The notes beneath the pieces were generated by a model. It was not told the DNA's origin and made no database searches. It saw only the letters and a program-made list of their open reading frames with translations. Positions 7,922-15,597 of a stretch of 64,000 nt of DNA are shown piece after piece. Made by a program: the position numbers and the translations under genes. Each line of letters begins with the position of its first letter. Position 1 is the stretch's first letter. This DNA is from Chitinophaga sp. CB10 (GTDB taxonomy: Bacteria; Bacteroidota; Bacteroidia; Chitinophagales; Chitinophagaceae), in contig MLAV02000015.1 of the NCBI GenBank assembly GCA_001870995.2, forward strand, positions 1 through 64,000, in the 5' to 3' direction.

Positions 7922-9121
7922 TTACATCATCCTGCCGAGAAATAATCTTTTGGCTTGCAGCCAGAATTCCTTGATCGGGGAATGGGCATTGTTGCGCCAC
8001 TGGTTCACCATATCCGCGGCTCGTTCCCGGCGGATGGCGTTACTTTCCTCGAACAGGTAATCCATTAATTCCCTGTCGGCCGTAACGGCCCGTTCTTTAT
8101 AGTACTCCATCAGCTCCCTGCCTTTTTCCACCTCCATCTGCGAGGCGGTCACCGCTTCCTGTGTAGCGGCGGCCAGCCTTTCATCGTATTCGCCGCGGGG
8201 CATCAGCAGTTTACTGAGCAGGGGCATAATTTCTATCAGGGTGATAATGAATACGATTAGCCGGTACCGTTGCTGTAAAGGCGGGTGGGAAGCCGTCAGA
8301 TCGTGCAGGGCTTCCGTCTGGGCCAGGAAGCCGTCCGTAAGGGTGGCGGTATAGGCAATAACTTTCAGGCTGTCGGCTGTACGCAGGTTAGCCAGCTGAA
8401 TCTGCAGCGCTTCCCGCTCGGGAGCGAGCTGTTTGCGCAGGGCGGCCAGTTCCTCTTCGGAAGAGAGCCAGGCATTTTTCTTTGCCCTGGCCACCGCCTG
8501 TTCGCCAATACGGCCGGAGCCGCCTGTACCGTCGGTTTCAGCGAGGTAGCCGTCTTTATAATCCTTGGTATCGGCTTCCTTACGGGTAATTTGCTGATTC
8601 AGCTTGTCCAGGTCACGGGTAAGGGTGGCCTGTTGGCTGGCATTTTGCTTTTGGAGGGAGGCCTTGAAAGCATCTATCTTGTCCTGTTTGCTTATTTCCA
8701 GCTGGGCAGTTATATCTTTCTTAAATAACATTAAAACCACTGGCTGGGAAATAAAAAGGCCGATAGTAATGGCCAGGAAGAGGCGGAACACCACCGGCAA
8801 CCACTTCGTGTTGCCATTACTGCGGGTCATGGCGGCGATGAGGGTTCTGTCGATGCTCAGGATGGCGAAGCCGAAAAACAGCGCCAGGGCAAGTACGATC
8901 AGGTCATCGTTGACGATGGTGGAAAAGAAATACCCCCAGGCGATGGTGGCAAACATCCAGGTTACGAATACCGCGATACCGATGATGCGGTAGCGTTCTT
9001 TTTCGGTTCTGCATTCCTTCAGGATGCTGCTGTCGGCAGCAGCAAGCCACCACAAAAATTTTGTGATGGCGTCCGGCTCGGGATTTTCCGCATTCATTTT
9101 TTTGTCAGGTACAGTGGTCAT
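7922..9121 (-). CDS. DUF4407 membrane protein within a two-component operon
   Basis: This 399-residue protein matches the DUF4407 family layout. An N-terminal WWLAAADSSILKEC motif precedes two membrane helices (residues about 45-90, including LALALFFGFAILSIDRTLI). A third helix lies near 105-130. A long charged, coiled-coil-prone region covers about 135-270, followed by a fourth helix near 278-298 and an amphipathic tail with KGRELMEYYKERAV. The family function is unknown. Its start codon overlaps the kinase stop (four shared bases), and the regulator gene follows 35 bases after its own stop. The three genes are therefore one transcription unit, and I infer a role in sensing or in modulating the kinase. 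Confidence 0.85.
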   Translation of the reverse strand: MTTVPDKKMNAENPEPDAITKFLWWLAAADSSILKECRTEKERYRIIGIAVFVTWMFATIAWGYFFSTIVNDDLIVLALALFFGFAILSIDRTLIAAMTRSNGNTKWLPVVFRLFLAITIGLFISQPVVLMLFKKDITAQLEISKQDKIDAFKASLQKQNASQQATLTRDLDKLNQQITRKEADTKDYKDGYLAETDGTGGSGRIGEQAVARAKKNAWLSSEEELAALRKQLAPEREALQIQLANLRTADSLKVIAYTATLTDGFLAQTEALHDLTASHPPLQQRYRLIVFIITLIEIMPLLSKLLMPRGEYDERLAAATQEAVTASQMEVEKGRELMEYYKERAVTADRELMDYLFEESNAIRRERAADMVNQWRNNAHSPIKEFWLQAKRLFLGRMM

Positions 9122-10638
9122 TGCGCTTCGTTTGTTTTCATGCGTATAGTAAGGTGTACAAAAAATCCGGTGGCCGTTTGTCGAATACTCAGTTCGTGGG
9201 AGCCGGGATACAATAAAGCCAGTCGCTCTTTGACGTTGTTGAGGCCTATTCCCAGGCTATTGCGTTCCGGATCGTTTTCCGGTTTGGGATGTACGCTGTT
9301 ATAGACGTCAAAAAATATTTCCTCATCGTTGCAACTCAGCGAAATAACAATACTGGAGCGGTTACGCAGGCTGATGCCGTGTTTGAACGCGTTTTCCACA
9401 AACGGGATCAGCAGCATGGGGGCTATTTCGTGATGACAATTGGTTTCGTCGATATTCACTTCAATTTTGATATCGGGCGACTGCATCACGCGCAAACGCT
9501 GTAAGTCGATGTAATTTTGCAGATAAGCTACCTCCTTATCTAACGGAATTTTCTCCAGCGTATTATCATGCAGCATAAAACGCATCATATCTCCGAGTTT
9601 CTGAATCCCCTCGCTGGTACGGGCTGCCTGCTCCTGTAAAGCAGTACCATAGAGGGTATTCAGGGCATTAAAGAGAAAATGGGGGTTAATCTGGGTACGG
9701 AGGAAATCCAGGTCAGCCGCGGAGCGGCCCAGCGCTTTTTGCAGGCCGATGACCGTACGCTGTTGTTCCAGCCGGGTACGGAACAGCAGCCAGCAAAGCG
9801 GGATGGTCACCACCACGCTAACGAGCGCGCTCACCAGGCCGAGGATGACGGCGGCATCCCCGATGTGGTGTACCACGATGGCTGTTACAATCACCATCAC
9901 AACATTGGACAACAGTACGAGGATCACCAGGTCGCGCCAGAGCTTTGGCTTACGGCCATGCGCCTGGAACTCAGGGAATATCCGGTACACGGTGAAGTAG
10001 TAAATAGCCAGCATCACCGGGCCAAAGAAAAAGATGGTATAGCTGACATGGCCATAGGTAATTACCACGAGGGCCAGCCAGAGGATGGCGCCGATGGAAA
10101 TTTCGCGGGCTACCTTGTTGGGCAGCACTTTTTCCACCACCCAGCGGTGCAGGTATTGGGCATAGGCCGTCCGGGCCGTATAGTAAAAAACGTAGAGGAT
10201 AACAAACACGATGGTGCTGAGAAAGGCCATTTTGGCAAACTGCGTATGTGCGCCACGTATGGTTTTATATTGACCGAGCATGTATCCATAGCGGTAGGAA
10301 TTGGCTACCATCAGGGCAACAAACAATGCCAGTACCCCGGCCAGCACCAATAAGCCTCCGGTAATCCACCTGGACTTTTCCAGGAATTTGGGCACTACCA
10401 GGAAATTGAGGTACACAAAAAAGAGGTAAACAAACGTAATCTTGGTCATCAGGGGCAAAACAACGTGCAGGTAGTAGTCAAACACCTGGTGGTAGCGGTC
10501 GAACCTTGCGCGAAAGCCATCGTTGTAGCTGACGTGCCCGTCGCCCATAAAAGATGGCCCCAGCAAACTGAAGAGCGCCAGGAGGAAGATGCCTGTAGCC
10601 AATCCAAATTCAATTTTTCGCAATTGTTGCTGATTCAT
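9118..10638 (-). CDS. LytS-type sensor histidine kinase, eight-helix sensor
   Basis: This 506-residue kinase has about eight predicted membrane helices in residues 8-290 and no recognisable extracytoplasmic ligand domain. A short coiled linker leads to a His_kinase domain with the phospho-acceptor H320 in INPHFLFNALNTLY. An HATPase domain follows, with PFVENAFKHG (N-box) and GIGLNNVKERL (G-box). LytS-family kinases phosphorylate LytTR regulators, and the matching regulator lies two genes downstream. The gene overlaps the DUF4407 gene by four bases. The membrane-embedded sensor suggests detection of a membrane or hydrophobic signal, or of a state reported by DUF4407; that is inference. Confidence 0.93.
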   Translation of the reverse strand: MNQQQLRKIEFGLATGIFLLALFSLLGPSFMGDGHVSYNDGFRARFDRYHQVFDYYLHVVLPLMTKITFVYLFFVYLNFLVVPKFLEKSRWITGGLLVLAGVLALFVALMVANSYRYGYMLGQYKTIRGAHTQFAKMAFLSTIVFVILYVFYYTARTAYAQYLHRWVVEKVLPNKVAREISIGAILWLALVVITYGHVSYTIFFFGPVMLAIYYFTVYRIFPEFQAHGRKPKLWRDLVILVLLSNVVMVIVTAIVVHHIGDAAVILGLVSALVSVVVTIPLCWLLFRTRLEQQRTVIGLQKALGRSAADLDFLRTQINPHFLFNALNTLYGTALQEQAARTSEGIQKLGDMMRFMLHDNTLEKIPLDKEVAYLQNYIDLQRLRVMQSPDIKIEVNIDETNCHHEIAPMLLIPFVENAFKHGISLRNRSSIVISLSCNDEEIFFDVYNSVHPKPENDPERNSLGIGLNNVKERLALLYPGSHELSIRQTATGFFVHLTIRMKTNEAQ

Positions 10639-10799
10639 AGTAGGAGGAAGTATTTAAGGCAATATTACGGATTGCTGCCTGTCATGCTAACAAAATGGGA
10701 TAAAACCGGTATTCTGTGTTATGAACAGCCATCTCCCGGGGCACTGCTTTGATTTCTGCGCCGGGATGTGTATTTTCAGCCAATTAACCTTAAGATATT

Positions 10800-11210
10800 A
10801 TGTCCAACACAAACCGCAGAAAATTCCTGGGTACGGCTGCCGCCCTCTGCGCCGGCGCCGCTACCGCATCTGCCAAACCGCTGGTTCCTGCCGATAATGG
10901 GAAGCCATTGATCCACCATGTATTCTTCTGGCTTAAAAACCCGGGTTCCAAAGCGGACCGCGAGCAGCTCATTGAAGGGGTGAAAACCCTCTCCCGGATT
11001 GAAACTGTCCGTAAAATTTATGTAGGCACCGTTGCCGATACGGAAAAACGTGACGTGGTGGATGCCTCCTGGGACGTTTCCGAAATGATCTTTTTTGACG
11101 ATCCTGCCGGTCAGTCCGTCTATCAAACCCACCCCATCCACCTGGCCTTCGTAAAAAATTACAGCCATCTTTGGGAAAAAGTGGTGGTGTATGATGCGAT
11201 GACGGTGTAA
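10800..11210 (+). CDS. Tat-exported Dabb (stress-responsive A/B barrel) protein
   Basis: This 136-residue protein begins with a twin-arginine signal (NRRKFLGTAAALCAG), ending near ASA. A Dabb domain follows, a dimeric alpha/beta barrel with the typical start LIHHVFFWLKNPGSKADREQ. The middle (VRKIYVGTVADTEKRDVVDASWDVSEMIFF) and the end (HPIHLAFVKNYSHLW) also match the family. Exported Dabb proteins are common in Bacteroidota but mostly uncharacterised; some cytoplasmic relatives are enzymes or stress proteins. It stands upstream of the DUF1080 gene on the same strand, but 164 bases and a stem-loop (11218-11237) separate them. Confidence 0.88.
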   Translation: MSNTNRRKFLGTAAALCAGAATASAKPLVPADNGKPLIHHVFFWLKNPGSKADREQLIEGVKTLSRIETVRKIYVGTVADTEKRDVVDASWDVSEMIFFDDPAGQSVYQTHPIHLAFVKNYSHLWEKVVVYDAMTV

Positions 11211-11374
11211 GGGCAGAGCGGAACCACGCTGTTCCGCCGGCATATTTCCCCCTAAAAGCCGCACAGATACAGGTAAACAGAATTTACCCTATCTTCAGGC
11301 CGCAGAAATATTAATAACAGCGCCATGCAGGATCATCCGCATGGCCGAATGAAAAAATTGCTAAATTTCCACAA

Positions 11375-12151
11375 ATGAATAGAAGAATTCTGCTCACCGC
11401 GCTGCTTGCGAGCGGCGCCCTGATGGTACAAGCACAGGAAAAAGCCAAACCCGAAGACACAGAGGTTTGGGAACCCGCTCCCAAAGTAGTTACGCCGGGA
11501 AAAATCACTTTCGAAAGCGCCCCATCCGACGCGATCATCCTTTTCGACGGTAAAAACCTGAATGAATGGGTATCCGTGGAGGACCGTACCAAAAAAGCCG
11601 AATGGGATGTAGCCAACGGCGTTATGACGGTTAACAAATCCAAAGGCAACATCGAAACCAAACGCGCCTTCACCAACTACCAGCTGCACCTGGAATGGCG
11701 GGTGCCGGCCAACATTACCGGTAGCGGACAAGGACGGGGCAACAGCGGTTTGTTCCTCGCTTCTACCGGCAAAGGCGATGAAGGTTATGAACTGCAGATT
11801 CTGGATGCCTACAACAACAAAACTTACGTAAACGGTATGGCCGGCAGCATCTATAAACAGGTGATTCCGCTGGCAAACCCATGCCGCCCGCCGGGAGAGT
11901 GGCAAACTTATGATGTGATCTGGACAGCGCCGGTATTCAATGGGGATGGTTCCTTAAAAGAGCCTGCCCGCGTAACCGCATTCTTCAACGGCGTGCTGGT
12001 ACAAAATAATACGGCGCTCCAAGGCCCTACCCAATACATCGGCAAGCCTGCATACCGCAAGGCGCATGGCGCCTCGCCGATTAAACTGCAGGCGCATGGC
12101 GATAAGAGCGAGCCGCTGAGCTTCCGGAATATCTGGATCAGGGAACTGTAA
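11375..12151 (+). CDS. Secreted DUF1080 (3-keto-disaccharide hydrolase) protein
   Basis: This 258-residue protein has a cleavable signal peptide (MNRRILLTALLASGALMVQAQ) and one DUF1080 domain with a concanavalin-like fold. Hallmarks are ILFDGKNLNEW, NYQLHLEWRVP, GNSGLFLAS and YELQILDAYNNKTY, and it ends SEPLSFRNIWIREL. Characterised relatives hydrolyse 3-keto-glycosides after an oxidoreductase has made the keto sugar; no such oxidoreductase is adjacent here. It probably acts in the periplasm on plant or microbial glycosides. A stem-loop with a T run follows the stop. Confidence 0.9.
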   Translation: MNRRILLTALLASGALMVQAQEKAKPEDTEVWEPAPKVVTPGKITFESAPSDAIILFDGKNLNEWVSVEDRTKKAEWDVANGVMTVNKSKGNIETKRAFTNYQLHLEWRVPANITGSGQGRGNSGLFLASTGKGDEGYELQILDAYNNKTYVNGMAGSIYKQVIPLANPCRPPGEWQTYDVIWTAPVFNGDGSLKEPARVTAFFNGVLVQNNTALQGPTQYIGKPAYRKAHGASPIKLQAHGDKSEPLSFRNIWIREL

Positions 12152-12173
12152 TTTATTGTAAATCATATTATTG

Positions 12174-12212
12174 AAAAGGGGAAGAAGGGAGACCTTTCTT
12201 TCCCTTTTTTGT
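12174..12212 (+). terminator. Terminator after the DUF1080 gene
   Basis: A purine-rich arm (AAAAGGGGAAGAAGG) pairs imperfectly with a pyrimidine-rich arm (CCTTTCTTTCCC) and is followed by a run of T. It lies about 25 bases after the stop codon. Confidence 0.6.
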
Positions 12213-12319
12213 TGGTATAACGGTAACGGATATACATAGTTATCATGAATAAAGTTACAGGATATATATAGTTCCTTGCGGATCTAAATTTTTATCCTTA
12301 ACCAATACCCGAAGCGCCT

Positions 12320-12603
12320 ATGAAAATAGCTTTACCCCGTTACCTATTTTTATGCCTGATCGCTGTGCTGTGCAGCCTTACCGTCCGCAGCCAAACTTAG
12401 TGGTAGAACTCCGCGGTATGGCGGAAACCAATATCCGCATCCAGTTGATCTCCGCCCAGGGTAATCTCGTATTCCAGCAGGATGTACCCGCCAACAGCAA
12501 TACCGTCTCTCTGGATGTTTCCCACCTGCAGGACGGTTTATACCGGCTTATAATTAGAAGTGAAAAGGGAGCGGTGACGAAACAAATCATGATAAAGCGA
12601 TAA
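12320..12603 (+). pseudogene. Frameshifted mini T9SS type-A sorting-domain protein
   Basis: An ATG at 12320 opens a 26-codon frame that reads like a perfect signal peptide (MKIALPRYLFLCLIAVLCSL, then TVRSQT) and stops at TAG 12398. In another frame the sequence continues without stop to 12603. It encodes about 70 residues matching a type-A T9SS C-terminal sorting domain (NIRIQLISAQGNLVFQQ, SLDVSHLQDGLYRLII, KQIMIKR). A single one- or two-base indel near 12390-12400 would fuse them into one small exported protein. This is either a pseudogene, a sequencing error, or a programmed shift. If intact it would be a very small cargo, little more than signal plus sorting domain. Confidence 0.65.
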
Positions 12604-12631
12604 TAGACATCTCCCCCTAAAAAAAAATAAA

Positions 12632-12668
12632 ATGCCGGTCAACAACCTGTTGGCCGGCATTTTTGTTT
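12632..12668 (+). terminator. Terminator before the ATP-grasp gene
   Basis: Inverted repeat ATGCCGGTCAACA / TGTTGGCCGGCAT with a 3-base loop and one G-T pair, followed by a T-rich run. It ends the mini T9SS transcript just before the ATP-grasp gene start. Confidence 0.85.
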
Positions 12669-12676
12669 GATACCAT

Positions 12677-13738
12677 ATGAACGCTCAACAGCCAAAAGTA
12701 GCCGTAGTCTATCAAGCCCATCCCCTGCCCGCCACAAACGGTATTATAAAACCCATGAAACCCGGCGGATACGCGGATAGCGGCGCTGATATCGCCTACG
12801 CGCTGAAGAAGAACAATACCACCGTCATCACGCCGGCCGACAACCCGTTTATCGACCAGGACCTCGACTGGGTTTTTCCCGATACGGACGCCGGCATCCG
12901 CCACGCTATCGATAAAGGCGCCAATTGCATCTGGCTCAATACCACTCTCTATGCGGAGCATCCCATTACCACCTATCTCAACAGGGGCGTTAGCGTAGTA
13001 GGCCAGCTGCCGCTCCTCGCAGCGCTTTACGATGATAAATGGACCACCAACCATTTATTGAAGGATAACGGACTCCCCATCCCGGACGCCATCCAGGTGC
13101 ATTATAAAGATTTTAAAAACCATCCCCTGCAATTCCCCCTGCCGGCAGTGGCAAAGCCCGTCAGAGGCCGCGGCAGCGAAGGCGTCACCCTCATCCATAC
13201 GCCCGAAGAATACGAAGCCGTACTCAATCACCTCTTTGAAACGGACCGTTACGGCGCCACCGTTTATATAGAAAGTTTTTTACCGGGAGAAGAAATTACC
13301 GTGACGGTCATGCCCCCGGGCGAGTACGCCATTCACGGTAAACATGTGCCAAAGCCTGCCCCCTGGTGCCTGCCAGCCGTCCGCAGGTTTAATCATGAAA
13401 ATGGCATTGCGCCTTACAATGGAACCGTGGCAGTGATCCATAACAGCGCCGTACTCAGCGATCGCGAAGAGGCTTCCATGCCCATCCGGCAGGTATATGA
13501 ACAATGCATAGCAGCAGCTAAACTGGTAGGCCTGCGCGCGCCTGTCCGGATCGACTGCCGCCAGGATAGTACCGGGAATTACAAACTGTTTGACCTCAAC
13601 ATGAAACCCAATATGACCGGCGCCGCCCGCCCCCACCGCCACGATCAGGACAGCCTGACTGCCCTCGCAGCAAGGAAAATAGGCTGGTCCTATACGGATT
13701 TACTGGAAAATATGCTCGCCCAACGGTGGCACGTTTAG
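12677..13738 (+). CDS. ATP-grasp ligase, D-Ala-D-Ala ligase-like
   Basis: This 353-residue protein has the ATP-grasp fold related to D-alanine-D-alanine ligase. The N-terminal part (KVAVVYQAHP, WLNTTLYAEHP) is the substrate domain. The ATP-binding part has AVAKPVRGRGSEGVTLI and VYIESFLPGEEITVTVMP. The metal-binding part has APVRIDCRQD and KLFDLNMKPNMTG. The NMKPN sequence replaces the NTMPG typical of true Ddl enzymes, so it likely joins a carboxylate to another amine, perhaps an amino acid or peptide. No partner biosynthetic gene is adjacent. The last ~40 bases of the gene are duplicated just downstream. Confidence 0.8.
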   Translation: MNAQQPKVAVVYQAHPLPATNGIIKPMKPGGYADSGADIAYALKKNNTTVITPADNPFIDQDLDWVFPDTDAGIRHAIDKGANCIWLNTTLYAEHPITTYLNRGVSVVGQLPLLAALYDDKWTTNHLLKDNGLPIPDAIQVHYKDFKNHPLQFPLPAVAKPVRGRGSEGVTLIHTPEEYEAVLNHLFETDRYGATVYIESFLPGEEITVTVMPPGEYAIHGKHVPKPAPWCLPAVRRFNHENGIAPYNGTVAVIHNSAVLSDREEASMPIRQVYEQCIAAAKLVGLRAPVRIDCRQDSTGNYKLFDLNMKPNMTGAARPHRHDQDSLTALAARKIGWSYTDLLENMLAQRWHV

Positions 13739-13804
13739 TATTTTTGAAAAAAATTTACTGGAAAATATACTCGCCCAACGCTAGCACGTTTAGTATTTTT
13801 CAAA
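13699..13804. repeat. Tandem duplication of the ATP-grasp gene 3' end
   Basis: A ~50-base segment beginning TTACTGGAAAATATGCTCGC (13699) is repeated at 13755 with only a few mismatches, at a period of 56 bases. It covers the last codons and stop of the ATP-grasp gene plus the following GTTTAGTATTTTT. The second copy ends about 10 bases before the -7 element of the ABC-F promoter, so it supplies the upstream part of that promoter. Confidence 0.9.
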
Positions 13805-13820
13805 GAAATACTTACCTTTG
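13789..13820 (+). promoter_or_regulatory. Predicted promoter of the ABC-F gene
   Basis: A TACCTTTG element at 13813-13820 matches the Bacteroidota -7 consensus TAnnTTTG. The upstream -33 region near 13789 (GTTTAG) is a weak match to TTTG. Transcription from here would produce a leader of about 165 bases before the ABC-F start codon. Confidence 0.6.
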
Positions 13821-13993
13821 CACCACCATGTGATTATAATACACCCATACATACAAGCATAACGCTGCTTCAGCAGGCCGCCCGGCGCTGCTTTTATTAT
13901 AATTCAATTTCTTAACTAAAATTTTACTGACATGAAACTTACATCCGACCGCAGGACCGTGTACTCATTTTTTCATTCCACAAATCAAACCAC
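13821..13993 (+). promoter_or_regulatory. Long structured leader of the ABC-F gene
   Basis: The leader holds a start-stop pair (ATGTGA at 13828). Two copies of the self-complementary ATTATAAT (13833-13840 and 13896-13903) bracket a region with the small hairpin CTGCTTCAGCAG (13865-13876) and a GC-rich segment. A 46-codon reading frame (13932-14072) overlaps the ABC-F start in another frame. ABC-F resistance genes are often controlled by ribosome-mediated attenuation in such leaders, so an antibiotic-responsive switch is plausible but inferred. Confidence 0.4.
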
Positions 13994-15589
13994 ATGCTTA
14001 TCAACGCGCAAAATATCTCCTACCGTAAACCCGATGCCACTGTATTATTTGAAGAAGTCTCCTTCACGGTAAATAAAGGCGACAAAACCGCTATCGTTGG
14101 AAAAAACGGTATCGGCAAAAGTACATTACTCAAAATAATCGCCGGCAACACTACCGAATACAACGGCGTACTGCAAATAAACGGTACCCTGTACTATGTA
14201 CCGCAGCACTATGGCCACTTTGATGAAGTGACCGTCGCGGAAGCCCTGGGCATAGCGCCCATCCTCCAGGCCATGCAGGCTATCGAAAACGGCTCTACGG
14301 AGCAGGCCCATTACGACCTCATGGAACACAACTGGGACATCGTAGCCAGGTACGAGGAAGCCTTTGCCAGCTGGGGACTGGCCGGACTTCAGCCGGATCA
14401 GCCACTCCGGGAACTGAGTGGTGGCATGAAAACAAAATTGTTCCTCTCCGGTATCCAGATCCTTCAGCCGGATATAGTGCTGCTGGACGAACCCACCAAC
14501 CACCTGGACACCGCTGCACGCAACCGCCTCAGCGACTGGATCAGCACCACCAATTGCGCGGTTTTACTCACCAGTCACGACAGGCAGCTCCTCCGCATCT
14601 GCGATCCCATCTGGGAACTCACGCCCACCGGCATCCTGGAATACGGCGGCAACTACGATTTCTATGAAGAACAAAAAGAAATTGAAATAGCCGCACAGGA
14701 ACACAAACTCGAGTTCCACACCAAAGCGCTGAAAGAAGCAAAAAAGAAAGCACAGGAAGCGCTGGAAAGAAAACAACACGCGGATGCGCAAGCCCGCAAA
14801 AGCGTGCGTAACAGCTCGGACCCGAAGATCCTGCTCAACGCCCGCCGCAACGCCGCAGAAGCCAGTACCGGCAAACTCAAAAGCGTACACGCCGAAAAAG
14901 TGAACGACCTCCGCAGCTCCCTGCAGGAAGTAGCCGCCATGACCCAAATGCAACAGATCATGAAAGGCTTTTTCGACAGCGCTACCATGCCCGCAGGGAA
15001 AGTATTGTTCCAGGCGAATGACATCAACTTCGCCTGGCCGGGAAAACCTTTGCTGTGGACAAAACCACTGACGTTCACCATCCGCAGCGGTAATCGTATA
15101 TCCATTGCCGGTAGTAACGGGAAAGGCAAATCCACACTGCTGAAAATACTGCTGGATCAACTGGAACCTACCACCGGCACGCTGCAGCGCACGCCCTGCA
15201 CCAAGCTCTTGCTGGATCAGGATTACAGTGGGATCGACCGGAACAGGAAAGTGCTGGAGCAGGCGCTCGCCTTTAACGAACGAAAGCTGGATGAAGCGCA
15301 GGTCCATACCACGCTTGCCAACTTCCTCTTTAAGCCGGATAGCTGGGAGAAGCCCTGCAGCGTGCTAAGCGGCGGGGAAATGCTGCGTCTCTCGCTCTGC
15401 TGCATGGTATTGCAAAACAGAACACCCGACATCATCTTCCTGGATGAACCGGTCAACAACCTCGACCTGGTAAACATCCGGATGCTGGCAAAAATTTTCA
15501 GGGATTACAAAGGCACGGTCATTCTCATTTCACACGACCAAACCTTCACCGAAGAAACCGGCATCGAAGAAGTGATTACATTGGAGTAG
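13994..15589 (+). CDS. ABC-F family ATPase (ribosome-associated)
   Basis: This 531-residue soluble protein has two ABC ATPase domains and no membrane helices. Domain 1 has GKNGIGKST (Walker A), LSGGMKTKLFL (signature) and IVLLDEPTNHLD (Walker B). Domain 2 has GSNGKGKST, LSGGEMLRLSL and IIFLDEPVNNLD. They are joined by a charged helical linker (about residues 235-310, HKLEFHTKALKEAKKKAQEA) that in ABC-F proteins reaches the peptidyl-transferase centre. Such proteins rescue stalled ribosomes or protect them from antibiotics. Whether this one is a resistance or a housekeeping factor cannot be settled from sequence, but the short size and long leader favour the resistance-like type. Confidence 0.9.
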   Translation: MLINAQNISYRKPDATVLFEEVSFTVNKGDKTAIVGKNGIGKSTLLKIIAGNTTEYNGVLQINGTLYYVPQHYGHFDEVTVAEALGIAPILQAMQAIENGSTEQAHYDLMEHNWDIVARYEEAFASWGLAGLQPDQPLRELSGGMKTKLFLSGIQILQPDIVLLDEPTNHLDTAARNRLSDWISTTNCAVLLTSHDRQLLRICDPIWELTPTGILEYGGNYDFYEEQKEIEIAAQEHKLEFHTKALKEAKKKAQEALERKQHADAQARKSVRNSSDPKILLNARRNAAEASTGKLKSVHAEKVNDLRSSLQEVAAMTQMQQIMKGFFDSATMPAGKVLFQANDINFAWPGKPLLWTKPLTFTIRSGNRISIAGSNGKGKSTLLKILLDQLEPTTGTLQRTPCTKLLLDQDYSGIDRNRKVLEQALAFNERKLDEAQVHTTLANFLFKPDSWEKPCSVLSGGEMLRLSLCCMVLQNRTPDIIFLDEPVNNLDLVNIRMLAKIFRDYKGTVILISHDQTFTEETGIEEVITLE

Positions 15590-15597
15590 CCCCACGG

